From Malurus cyaneus samueli (taxonomy: Eukaryota; Chordata; Aves; Passeriformes; Maluridae), in assembly GCA_009741485.1 (NCBI GenBank), contig CM019220.1, positions 27,903,048 to 27,967,047 on the forward strand: a stretch of 64,000 nucleotides of DNA, read 5' to 3'. A program made the translations under genes and the position numbers. A model generated the notes under the pieces. That model did not search any database. It worked only from the letters and a program-made list of their open reading frames with translations, and was not told the origin of the DNA. This document shows positions 34,601 to 46,218 of this stretch, in pieces (position 1 is the stretch's first letter; every line of letters begins with the position of its first letter).

Positions 34601-37010
34601 ATGTGAAGCAGCAATCAGCAGGGTAATCTCTGTCCTGTTTAATAAATGCAGTATGGCTGAAAGGATTGCAGAAAATAAGGACATTTATGCTATTCCTTTC
34701 CAGGGTAGAATTAGTACAGCTGATTTACATCCTCCTGACAGTTTGTATCTGCTGGGGTGGGTAAGAAGAACCAGTGTTGGACTCCTCTGAGTCTCCAGTC
34801 TGAGTTACTGCCATCATGCTCTCTCTGATGTTTTGCTCCTTTGATATTTTTTAGTGATGGGGTTGGATTCCATAACAAGAAAGAGAAAACTGCAAGCTGT
34901 TGATGCAGACACAACTGCAAGCACTTCTAGATCATTTGGTTGGGGAATATTCCAGTTTAATCACATGCTTGAGGGGGTGGAGATTACTTCAAATAGAGTC
35001 TCTTTATTGTTACTCTGATCAACTTATGCTCATCGTGTAGCTAAGCATCATTTATTTATTTTAAGTGGGACTCAGACATTGTGATCCAGGTATTATTAAA
35101 ATTACAGTTTCTACTGCTTTATCTGAAATAAAATAGAGGTGGCACAACTGCAGTAGTTCATGTCAGATGCTGAGTCAGGGTCAACTGAATTGCTGAAAGA
35201 TTTTTTTTGTTCTTTTTGTTGCCTGATTTTCAGAGAAAAATTTTTGCACTCACACTTTTTTCTTCTTTCTCCTGTACCACTCCTCCAACACTTCCCGATA
35301 GATTTCTGTATTTATTGGCCTGTTTCAGTCAAACTTGGCAGCTCTGCCTGAGCTGGGGTCTCATAGCTGCAGAGTGCCGATGGTTTTCATTAAAATCACT
35401 GTTTTGGCAGGAGCTTTGGCGTGCCTTTTGCTGAAGGTGGGAACGTTCCTTGCTCTGCCAGCAATCCCCGTACCCACACGGCTCTGGGCACCGTGTGCGT
35501 GTCTGGCAAGGGAGGAAACGAGGAAGGAGGCAGCGAAGAAGCTCAGGACCACTTGAAAACCCTGCTAGGAACGAGAGGGTGTTTGTCACGTTGAGATAGA
35601 GGAGGATTTGGGAAAGGGGGCATTGGCAGGTGAGATGGGAGGCAAAGGAGCTGGATCTGCAGCGGTAACTGGGTTAACAGCTTACAGACAGGGTGGAAGA
35701 TGGATGTCTCAGATGTGCAGGAAATCAGGCTTCATTAGCTCTGCTCCTTGCAGAAAAACATGTTATTAATTGCCTTTGGTCTCCAGGGGAACCAGCAGCC
35801 TGGTTTGAAATGGTTCTGCAGCTTATTGTCTGAGCGCTGAGGCATGCTCTGAGCAGAGGGATGTCTTTGATGCTGAGAGATCAAACTCTGCACTGAAATC
35901 TGCTGAGATGGGGAAGCCTGAATCAGCAAAGCCAGCTTTTAAGGAAACAGAGATCCTTCTGTGGAACAGAGAAACAAGAGCTGCCAGAGCCTGGAAATGT
36001 GAAGTCTGTGCTCTTTAAAGCTCAGCGCTCTCTGGGTCCCAGCCAGCAGCCTGGAGGACAGAGGAGAAATTACTTGAGGATTTCCACCCAAGGAGGAAAA
36101 GAGCCCTAAGTGGCTGTGTGTAGGAGTGCAAGGACAGCCTGACATCATGTGTGGTTAATGCCAGCTCCCGTGCTTGCAGGCTGGGGATACACAAAGCAGC
36201 AGCGCCAGCAAATGCTCTACACTGGCAGGGAAAATTCCCTCAGACTTTCTTTTCCTCTAACTGCTGGCACAGGTTGAAGCTGTATCTTTAGAGTCTTTCC
36301 ACCTGTGCTTTTGGGTGAGAATCCTGACACTAAGAGCTGTCTTCTGCACAGATGAAGTCTAAGTCAAGGGTTCGTTTAATGTCTTAAAATCTCCTATTGC
36401 AAAGATCTGGGGGAGGGCAGAAAAAAGTGCTGGAAGAGTAGTTCCCAGCTCTGATTTTGTTCTGTAGCTCCCATTCTACTACTCTTTGTATTTTTTTCTC
36501 TGTGGTCACCAGATACAGGTGTGATTATTGTTTGCAGGGGTGGCCAGTTTGTAGGGCCTGAGCCATTGGACACTGCTGATTTATAGGGAAACAGTTTAAC
36601 ATGTGGGAACCCATCCAAAGGAGCACAATGCCTCTATCTCTGTCAGCTCCTCTGGATCCTCTGTGATGGATTCTTCAGCTGGATGGGCTCTGCTTTGGTG
36701 CTGTGAGCTTGTGGCACAGTTATCCAAACCCCACAGAGCTGCAGTGTTCACTCCTTGTGCTGCTCAGTGCGAGCAAAAGCGACAGCACACGAATGGAATT
36801 TGGTTTGAGCCACTACCCTCCTACAGAATTCATGTAACAGGAGAATATTTTTGTAGGAATATTTAGGCCTAGGCGTAAAGCATTCACTACAGGTACAGAG
36901 CAATGTGTGGCTGATTTGTATTCTTAATGGGCTGGGCTTTAACACAGCACAGTTGAGAATGGTGTTGAAATTTGAGTTGCTATGCCATAATTATAGTAGC
37001 GTAATTACGT
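25621..37010. other. Intergenic sequence, no gene seen
   Basis: This is a long AT-rich desert with brief GC-richer patches at about 28.5-29.5 kb, 30.5-30.95 kb and 35.4-35.6 kb. A short CA-rich run lies near 28190-28214. ORFs are all below about 131 codons and unrecognisable. The 28.5-29.5 kb patch may be an unidentified repeat, but I cannot assign a family. The segment 33395-33620 has the even, non-repetitive look of conserved non-coding DNA (inference only). Confidence 0.6.
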
Positions 37011-37130
37011 GTTCAAGGAATGTCTGGACATCCACTTAGTGCCCTGGTCTGGTTGACAGGGTGGTGACTGGTCAAAGGGTGGACTTGGTGATGTTAGAGG
37101 TCACTTCCAACCTAAATGATTCTGTGATCC
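37011..37130 (+). mobile_element. CR1 LINE 3' end
   Basis: The segment begins gttcaaggaatgtctggaca and continues gtgccctggtctggttgaca, gggtggtg, ggtcaaagggtggacttggt, gatgttagaggtcacttcca and acctaaatgattctgtgatc. This matches in order the avian CR1 3' end, including the ATTCTATG-type tail. It is in + orientation, heavily 5'-truncated (about 120 bp) and non-coding. Confidence 0.9.
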
Positions 37131-39172
37131 TGCGTGTAAATAGCTTAGAGGCAAAAAAAATTTGGAAGGATTAGTCAGTGGAATGATTATTTTGTGGAAA
37201 CTTTGGAAAGGCATTAAAACAGACAAGTGCATTAACAAACTTAAAATAAGCTTTTTATTACTTAATATTTTTTCACCAAAATCCAAAGCTTTGGCACTCT
37301 AAGTAAAGCAGAAAGTGGAAATCTCAGCAGCACTGCATTAATTTTTCAAGTCCTAATGTGCCAGACAGGGAATAAGTTATTACATCTGTTGCCCTCTGGG
37401 AGGAAGAATGAAAAGCACAAAAATGATTCTTTGCTGTTAGGATGGAATAACCGAATAATAGCTGATACAAGCAGCAGAAAAGCTTACAGCAGCTTGTGTG
37501 TCATCATTAGGAGCGACCATTTCTCTGCATAACTAGTGTGGCAAATTAGGGAACGTGGCAGGGCTTATTTGTTCTTCTCATGGGGCCCTTTACGATTATG
37601 GGGGAATTTCAGGCGAGCGCCTCGTGCGCAGCTGCTGCTGCTGAGCTGGGTCAGACGCTCCTGTTTTCATCTGGAATTCTCAGCCTGTGGATCAGTCCCT
37701 TCCAGGATCCACAGGCAGAAATACACTTGTCCAAGGCAAGTTTATGAGAGCAATATGGCACTTCAAGCTGTGGTTCCTCTGGGCGGGTTAGGGCTTTGTT
37801 TGCCACGAGCCTCCCGGAGATGATGAACTGAGTCCATAAAATCCTTGTCCCTCTGACAGGCAGGAACGTTTGCTGAGCTCTTCAGTGACTCATTTTCCAA
37901 GGAAGAGCCCTGGAGGCCTCTTATTAGTGATTGTCTTCTCTGTAAATACGCTCATCAAGCTTTTTAAGTGCTGTGATAACGTGGCGAATCAACAGAAGGA
38001 TAACCCCAGAGGAAGGCGTGGGAATTGCTGTGTGTCCCTGAGCTCACCTGGGAATGAAGGTACCAAAGCACCGGCCCCATGCTTCACTGGTGCCTCAAGA
38101 TAAAGTATCTCAGTCTTTTCTCATCCCTAAGAGGTGTGGAAGGCTTCAGGAAAAGGGGACGGAGCCAAGGAAGAAAAATGAAGTGGGTTTTTAGAAGGCT
38201 CTTTGTCTGCCCATCTCCTTGGAACATCAGGTATTACTGTGGCAGGTGAATCTAGAAAGGCATGTGGGCAATAAAAGCACTTTAGGCCTTCTGCAATCAG
38301 TGCCCTTGGATGAAAAGAAAATTAGTACGCACAGATTTTTGTCTTCACCTCTAATCGATTTTATATTTAGCCTTGTAAACATGCTCTGTTGGGGGTGCCG
38401 TTGGCTTGGGAATCAAAGCTCCATCACCTGATGGAACTAACGGCACTGAGGGTTTTCCTGCACATTCCTCTAATTAATGCTGAGCTGATGCTGCTTCTCT
38501 GGCATGTCTGTGCCTTGTTGGGGGTTCATCTGAGGTCTGGGATACAGCAGGCTCTGACAATTCGCTGTGCCGCAGGATGCAATGCATAAACAACTGCTAT
38601 TTTAGGGCTGATGTGAGCTAATAGGGGAGTAAGTGCAAACTAAACCTTATGGAAACAGTCTGTCCCTGATTTATTGCAAGCACTGTCTAAGTGGATTTGT
38701 GTATTGAGGCAGACTGGGGGGAGTCCTCTGCTGTTCCCTGCGAGCGTTCTTTAATTTTCTTAATGCTTTTATTTGCATTGAGCACTGCCAGGGCAGATAT
38801 CAGTATGTGGATTTAGCTGAAATCAGCTTTTCTAAAACTTGGTTCACCACTCTATTTAATTAAGGGCTGTTGGAAAGCTTCTACATGCTCTATGTAGACT
38901 AACTGTGCCTTGAGCCTTGTGCAGCTGATTTTTACAGATTGTCACCAAATCGTGACAGATCACATGCTCATATAACTCATATCAGCATCGTCCTTGAAAA
39001 GCCAGCATGGCAGCTCTGCTGTGACCTGGCTGGCAGTGAGGAACCTTCCTGGTCACAGGTACCTTGCACAGCTGTGACAGTGTGTGACAGTGGTGCACCA
39101 AGTGGGAAATTGTCTGTAGACACACAACAAGCACGTGCCTGTATTTTATTTGGTGTGTAAACGTGCATAAGC

Positions 39173-39193
39173 AAAAAAAAAAAAAAAAAAAAA
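39173..39193. repeat. A21 homopolymer
   Basis: This run of 21 A follows gtgcataagc. No AATAAA precedes it at the distance expected of a retrocopied mRNA tail, so it is treated as a simple mononucleotide repeat. Confidence 0.8.
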
Positions 39194-40148
39194 TACCATT
39201 GCCTGTGTGCTAGCTTGGACTAAACATTAACCCCCCAAACTGTGCAAATTGGCCTTTGATTCTTGAGATCTGTCCCCCTTTGGAGGGGAACTGCAGCTAA
39301 AGGCATCCAACAGCTCAGGAAAGGCAAAGATCTGCGAGCGTTAAGAGTAAAGCAATTATAACAAGGGGAAGATTCTCCATTGTGAAGGGTAATCTGTCTC
39401 CGAGGTAGATTAGCGCTGACATATCCCCTTCAGACAAGGAGCTGGGAGCTGACAGCCACTTGGAATTGCGTCTGGAAGCGCTGTCAACACCTGCGTGTCA
39501 CGGCGGAAAGGAACGCAGGCTCTTGGCTGCCTGCAGCTGCACCATCTGTTGGGATGGAGAATTCCCACTCCAGGCTTGGCTGGAGTGGTTCCCTGGGACT
39601 GCACGGGTGCCAAGCAGCAGGAGATGAGCAGAGCAGGCTCTGTGTGTGTGTGGACATGTGCCCCAGCTTTCCTCGGGAGCCCTCGTTGTGCAGCAGAATC
39701 GTGCGCATCCTCGGTTTGCCTCCACGCGTTAAAGTGAAGGGGCAGAGACAAACAAAACAGATTTTGGGGGACTTTGTGTCTGCCAAAATACAGTGCAATG
39801 GGCGCCTCAAACTCCCAAACCCAAAGAGTGTGGGGCATGTCCTTAGGAGACCCACCTCCTGAATTGCAGAAATCGCTGCCTTTTCACCACCCACTGAATC
39901 AGCTGGAATTTATGACATAAAATTGCTCATTTAATTCCAGGATGGGAGAAGTCAGTCAGAATACCTAATTACATGGTTGTTGAATATGGACAGAGCACTC
40001 TTTAAATAAAAAATAAAAAAAAAAATACAACTGTGTCACTGAAGTGGAGAGATCTGCATAGCTGGGAGGCAGCGCAGCTGTAAGGAATTTAATTCATATG
40101 CTGTGGGTTTCACTTACAGTTTTGCTCAACACTAAACAACAAAATTAT

Positions 40149-40171
40149 TTCCCAAAAATTATTTTTGGGAA
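40149..40171. repeat. Near-perfect palindrome ttcccaaaaa/tttttgggaa
   Basis: Arms ttcccaaaaa and tttttgggaa flank a 3-base centre (tta). It is a symmetric AT-rich element of unknown role. Confidence 0.75.
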
Positions 40172-41517
40172 AAAAACACAGCCAGTGATTATTGTTTCAC
40201 TAGGTCTTCAATATATAATTCTGATACTTATCTTGATTAACTTTTTTTTCTTCTTTTTCCTTTAAAAGATTTTCAGAAAAAAAGGAAATGCAGTAATTTT
40301 GTACCTCAATAAAGCAACACTGCAGACATCACCTTTAGCCTGAAGTGTAGTCATTGCATCACTGCTGTTCTCATTTGTGTCATTGGGGAATGGTTGTGTG
40401 CAGCATTCCAGGCTTTTAAGGTTAATATCTAACCCCACAGATTTCCAGAGACCCATCTGACTGCCTCTGTGAGACAGATGCAATGTACTCTTACAGAGTC
40501 CCCAGGAGGTGATGTTGGACACAACTCTTCCCTTTGCCAAAAGGCACTGTTTTAAAGTGTCTTTTTTTTTCTTTAAACTAGAGAAAATTGTACACATTGT
40601 TCCACCCTTCCTTGTTTTAAAGTATTGCAGTCAGTCTTTCTGTCAAAGGTCTGTTGTTATTTCTCTTTTCTTCCCTAAGAAGCCCAGTTGCTTCTGCTTC
40701 TGTGACTATCTTTACTCCTTTATTTTTTAAACATGTCTTCTTTTCCATTATGTTTTCACAATTTGCTTAGTTTCCTATATCCCTGATTTTTAACATGAAC
40801 ACGTTGGTGGCTGAATAATGCCACCACCAGCTCCCAAATAAGTAGGGAAAAAAAAGCTGATTTTTTAATGTTTCAATAAAATTGCTTTGGAGCTACAAAC
40901 ACAGAGTAGTTACCAGCACAGACTCCCAAGAGGTGTGCCTCTGCTTCTCCCAATTCCAAGACCCTTTTACCCTTGGCTAGACAAATGATGACATTGCCGT
41001 GCCACTAATCTTGCCGATTTTCACAGTGTTTGATAAACACTTTGGAGCAGATTTCATCACATCCAGCAGATTTAATGCTTCTTTAGATAAGGCAAGTGCC
41101 TAACAGTAACACTTTCCTCAGTCAATTCAGCTACAAGTAAGTACTGTGTGTGATTATAGGATTAAATCTGAAGCAAAAGCCTGGTTCTGTAAGCAGTTAA
41201 AAATCTCTTGTTGAAGCTCTTCTTTCTCTCACTTGCTGTAGAAAAGGGACTCATTTTTCCTTGACAGGTTTTCAGTTATAAAAACTGATTGTATGTTTAA
41301 AAAAAACCCCAAGTTCTTGGGAGAGTTTTAATTCCCTCTTGAAAGGATCATTTTTTAAATGGTAGTGCACTTGATTTTGGAAAATTTCAATTTTCTTTAT
41401 TCCAAATCTCCCTGCAAATCTATTTTTCTGCTCCATCCATTTTTACTTTTCACACTCGTGGAAGTTGCCATAGCTACGCGTAAATTACTGATAATGCCAC
41501 TCGGTTAAGAAAACAGC

Positions 41518-41544
41518 TTTTTTTTTTTTTTTTTTTTTTTTTTT
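41518..41544. repeat. T27 homopolymer
   Basis: This is a pure run of 27 T. No adjacent retroposon body was recognised on either side. Confidence 0.85.
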
Positions 41545-42734
41545 CCCAATTAAATCTCAGCAGTCATGAAGAAAGATGTGGTTATTTGCAAGAATAAGAT
41601 GTTTCCTCTTCAGCCCCTCACCCTCCTGTTGATTGTGCCCATTAAAGCAGTGATATTTCTCTGACTCATGTTTACCTGATGATTCAGAAGCTCAGACATC
41701 AGGTTCCATCGTCAGAAATTACCACAGTGGGTGTTATATTTGTGTGGGAGACGGTAAATCTTGGAATCTACAATGCCCAGGGTTCCATGAGGCTCTGAGA
41801 AAAGCATTCCTGTTCCCTGATTTGAGATGGCAGAGCTGCTCCCCAGTGCTGGGAAGGTCTCAGCAGGATTGCAGGTGATCCTCAGGGATGGAAACACCCA
41901 AACACCATTCCCAAAGGGAAGGAAGGAGGGTTTGGAAAGCTCCCAGCCCTCAGGCTCACCTCAGCCCCCTGGAAGCTGTGGAGTGGCTCATCCAAGGAGC
42001 ATTTGCCCTGTACAGGATTCCATTCTGCCCAGGCGGTCCCAGTCTTTGCCCTCTGTGGCTTTTTCTGCAATGTGGGACTTCCCTTCACAGGAATATCCAG
42101 TTTAATGTAGCAGGGAAGTGCAGCTCAAGGTGAGGTTAACATCCACTCACTGCCCTTGGCTGATTTTCTTCCACCAGCCTGAAAGCCAAGAGCTCTGCTA
42201 TTGATCCCACTGAATGGAGTGAACAAAATTTTTATTATTTCATCAGAGAGAAGAAAGCCACAGCACTTCAACTCTCTGTCCTCTCAAACAGTTCCATTTT
42301 TAATTCAATTGCTGAGGCAAACACAGTTTAGTGATATCTCACCAACCATAGCCCAAAACACTATTGCAGTGGCTTCCTAAAACCTATCAGACTTCCCAAG
42401 TCATGATTTACAGGTGTGCTCCCTCGAAAATTTCAGCAATGAATCAAACTCACTGTTTTCTCTTTTTGCAGAAATAGAGCAGGAGCACTCATGAGATGAG
42501 CTAGTTTGTGTGAGCTGATGAGCAGATGAGGTTCATCCCAAACTTTAGAGCTGCCTCAGAACCCACAGGAGGCAGGAGCTTCTGTCCCATATTTTAGGGG
42601 CACTCACTGCACAGCAAGGTGGGGTTTGGGGGCTGTCACTGCCTCTGGGGCTGTGTTGGTAACACTGATTCATTGGATGAATATTTCTGTGACATATTTC
42701 TTTGGAAAGGGCAGAGGAATCATAAATTCTTCCC

Positions 42735-42927
42735 TGTGAGGGTGCTGAGATCCTGGCACAGGGTGCCAGAGAAGCTGTGGCTGCCCCATTTCTGGAACTG
42801 TCCAGGTTGGATGGGGCTTGGAGCAACCTGGGGGAAGGTGTCCCTGCCCATGGCAGGGGGGTGGAATGAGATGAACTTTATGGTCCCTTTTAACCCAAAT
42901 TTCTCTGTGATTTTTTGATTTTATGAC
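42735..42927 (+). mobile_element. CR1 LINE 3' end
   Basis: In order: gtgagggtgctgagatcctg, gcacagggtgccagagaagc, tgtggctgccccatttctgg, ccaggttggatggggcttgg, agcaacctggg, aaggtgtccctgcccatggc and agatgaactttatggtccct. These are the classic avian CR1 3' phrases, ending in a degraded ATTCTATG tail (tgattttatgacc). It is in + orientation, about 190 bp, the longest and best-preserved CR1 copy in the window. Its apparent + strand ORF (42619-42918) is a chance reading through the element. Confidence 0.93.
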
Positions 42928-43431
42928 CTCAATGTTGCTTTTGGAGTTCCCAGCGCAGTTCCCATGGCCAAAGCCAAAACAGGTCTTGTTCCCAACATGT
43001 TTTCTGTGCACACATGTGCAAAGGATGGACAGACAAACACATGGCTATGCCAGCATTTGGTATAGAAGATCTTAGTTCAATTTATCTTTAAATTTTCATT
43101 TCTATATGTGGGGTGCTTGGTAAAGTGGTGTCCAAGTAGTTGTGATGGTAGCTGGATCTACACCACACACAGCTTTTGGAAATGTTTGCAGTGCTTACAG
43201 GATGTGCAACAGCATCCAAAACCCCCTGGAAAGTAGAGGGGGGTGTGGAAGGTCCTTTTGGAAAAATGTGGTATTTCCTTCACAGGAGATGAAATATCTC
43301 ACTAAAATAATGGGATTGCATCCTTTATATCATTTCATGTCACTTTACACCACTTTATATAATTGAAGTCAGTTTTGTAGTTACTGTGCTTGGCAAGAAT
43401 CATATCTGTTTTAAATTATTGGGGTTTTTTA

Positions 43432-43460
43432 TTTTTTTTTTTTTTTTATTTTAATGTTTT

Positions 43461-43503
<43 letters not shown>
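43432..43503. repeat. Poly-T tract (T16 and T40)
   Basis: Sixteen T (43432-43447), a short interruption, then 40 consecutive T (43464-43503). On the minus strand this would be a long poly(A) following ggtgccagc, but no AATAAA precedes it and the minus-strand sequence (43504-43653) is not recognisable as an mRNA 3' end. The exact length is likely uncertain in any assembly. Confidence 0.85.
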
Positions 43504-43507
<4 letters not shown>

Positions 43508-44200
43508 GCACCCAAAGGAAACCTCAGCTGAGAAGAACAGAACACCTCCATTCCATTTGTGTTGGGCTTCCCTGGTAAGCAGAGAACATGATCTTCAGCT
43601 CTCTGGAGCGAGGGCAGACGTGTTATTAAAGCTAAGTATTTGAAATTAAGCAATTCTGGAACATGAAATACATGCTAAAAACCCACACCCCAGATTTAGA
43701 ATGCCAGTAACAACACAATTGTTATTTGGCTATTTTTCCGAGAATTATTTTCCACTCTTCAAATGTGACAGGCTAAAGTGTGTTGTCTCCAATTTTGCCA
43801 CGTTTAAAGGACAAGGGAATTTCAACATTGCCATAGTGAAACTTGGTCCTATTTCATCCCATTGCTCACATGGTTTGTGATTATTTAATTTGGAAAACTG
43901 TCTTATCCCTTCTCTCTGATGTCTGTTTTCACCATCTTTATATCTTCAGGAAAAAAAGAAAATCTGTAAGAATTTTTTGAATAAGTAAGCCTTGTAGGGT
44001 TTTGGGGATCTCAGCTTACCCTTTAGATGTTTGACAGGCTGGAGAATATATTCATGTATAACAACAAAAGGAAATGATGATACATCTCCTCTCTTCTGAA
44101 GTACTGTCTGCTTGAAATGAAAATTTTAAAATGAACGCTGAAAAGAAACCCTTGTAAAAAGCTTATTTTCTTTTCACAAGGTATGAAGTTGCTTTCTCTC

Positions 44201-44228
44201 TTTTTCCTTTTTTAAGAAAAAGGAAAAA
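44201..44228. repeat. 12-bp perfect hairpin of polypyrimidine/polypurine arms
   Basis: Arms tttttccttttt (44201-44212) and aaaaaggaaaaa (44217-44228) flank a 4-base loop (taag). The homopurine/homopyrimidine arms could extrude a cruciform; function is unknown. Confidence 0.8.
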
Positions 44229-46200
44229 ATTCATTTTTTTCTTGTTTAGACTAATTTGAGGTGGAGCAAAAGTAATATAATGGCCTAATTTTTTGCATGG
44301 CAATTTTTGCTTCCCTGCAGGAGAGTGAACATGTGTATATGAAAATCTTTATTAATAATTCCCAGGAGTGTGGCAGCAACACGATCTGTATCAGTCAAAA
44401 TATCCAAGTTATTTGTTTCATTACAGGCAATAAAATTGCATTTTGTCCTCCTGGTTTCGAGAGTTGTCTTGACCCTCACCAGCTTCACCTGCCCTTCCAC
44501 ATGGAGATGCAGCCCAGAAACTTCTTTAAAGTTCAGCCTGGAGGGTCAGGTTTGGGTAGGAATGGTTTAAATCCATCTCTTGGATTTAAATCCCTGTCTT
44601 TTGCTGAGTTATTGTTGGAATTTTCTGGCTGACTCAGTTGAGGGTCACTGTGGTTCAGTAATGCTGGTTACTATGAAGGTTTTATGGCTTACTGCTCAAA
44701 GATAATTTTTGTGTTTATGGGAAAGTCAAAAGATCTGGCACCTTAAACATTATTTGTTCTTCTGAAACAGTTTTAAGCTTAGCATGTGCAGGTTCCATTC
44801 CCCACCTACTTAAATGAATCAGATTCAGTAGAAATGTCTCTGAGCTTGCCCAGGATTTGATACTGGCTGAGACTGAGAGTCTCTAAATACCTGCTGCATT
44901 CTGCTGAAGGCAGTTTGCTCTTTATAGAGCACCAATTTCCCATAATTTGAACAAAGTTCCTTTCTCACCAGGCTGCCTCTCCCTCAGGAAAAAATAAAAA
45001 CAAAAAAACACTGTCCTACCCCACCATTGGCCTTGCGTTGGTGTCCTTGAGTGGTTTACTGTAAAAACAAAGTTCAGGCAAGGATCCCACGTGGAAAAGA
45101 TCCACTTGCAAGGAGCTGTGTTGATGGTGCTTTGATTTGCCTGTTGTGTTTGTGAGATGCAGCTTTTTTTTTTGACATTTCAGCTGCCTGTTATGCCGTG
45201 ATGTACAGCACAGTGACAGCTATATTTGCACTAGCTGTAAATCTGCTTCTGTAAACACCAGATGAAACTCAAACTTGGACACGGGCACGTTCCCAAACTG
45301 TCACCACTGTGACAACACAGTTCTGTCCAGAAATGCACTGAGACTGGTGAAATCTGCAGGGATGTGTAAGAACCTTGGCTGGTAAGGCCAGGGGACATGA
45401 TGGACATTATTCCTTATTCTTTGCTGTTCCAATGTGTGCATAGGGACGGAGATGCATCCCCTGCAGACTCATCCCTGCTGCTGCACAGGGAGAAATCCTA
45501 AAGGGAAAAGTTGTGAGACAGTAGGATTTGGGAGAGGTGAGTGCCCTGTTCCACAGGGCTGTGACTGATACAGCAAAATTGCCCTGGAGGCTGAATGGAA
45601 GATGTTTGAAATTTAACTTTCTACACACCTCACACTTTTCTGTCCAGCTGCAAACAAACCCTGAGGAATGACCTCGGGTGGGCTGGGCTGGGTGGGGCTT
45701 CTCCCATGTGACAGAGGTGAGGAGGGCCAGCTCCTGAATATGCATTGCATCCCTGGCTTCCCTTTGATTGCCAGCTCATAACATCCCATATTCCTGAGTA
45801 ATGAATAAATTATACTGATCTGAATAAATGATACTGATTCAGCTCAAGGCCCTCCAGCTATGAAGGGCAATGGGCTGGCACAGAACCATTCCTGTTAAAA
45901 ACACCATGGACAGGACTAGCTTTGCTAAACCAAGCTTCTGGCAAAGCAAGGAAAGGACTGAAGTGCTGGTTTTTGCCTTCTTAGTGGTGAAGTGAATTCC
46001 CCACAATGCCTGAAGCATTAAAATTGACTGGTTTTAAGTTCCAAGGGACCATTTCCCCTTCTGTTCTTAGATTATCCTGCTCCATTGATATTCCTTAATC
46101 TCCAGTAAATTTTATTGCATGCAAGAGGAGAATTCAGACTACTGCATAAGAGCTTCAAGAGGGCTCTTTTTAGGGCTATGGCTCTTTTAGTTTGGGTTTT

Positions 46201-46218
46201 GGTGGTGGTGGTGGTGGT
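46201..46218. repeat. (GGT)6 trinucleotide microsatellite
   Basis: Six exact GGT units, followed by degenerate copies (tttggtg). It is non-coding. Confidence 0.85.

Larger units (their letters stand above)
37131..42734. other. Intergenic sequence, no gene seen
   Basis: This sequence holds a 21-base A run (39173-39193), an inverted repeat at 40149-40171 and a 27-base T run (41518-41544). A GC-richer patch lies at 39470-39740, with overlapping ORFs on both strands that look like composition shadows, and another at 41800-42100. No protein family is recognised. Confidence 0.65.

Noticed and set aside
43504..43653. Minus-strand sequence ending in A40 as a processed pseudogene 3' end
   Set aside because: No AATAAA lies 10-30 nt before the poly(A), the encoded peptide is unrecognisable, and no target-site duplication is evident by eye.
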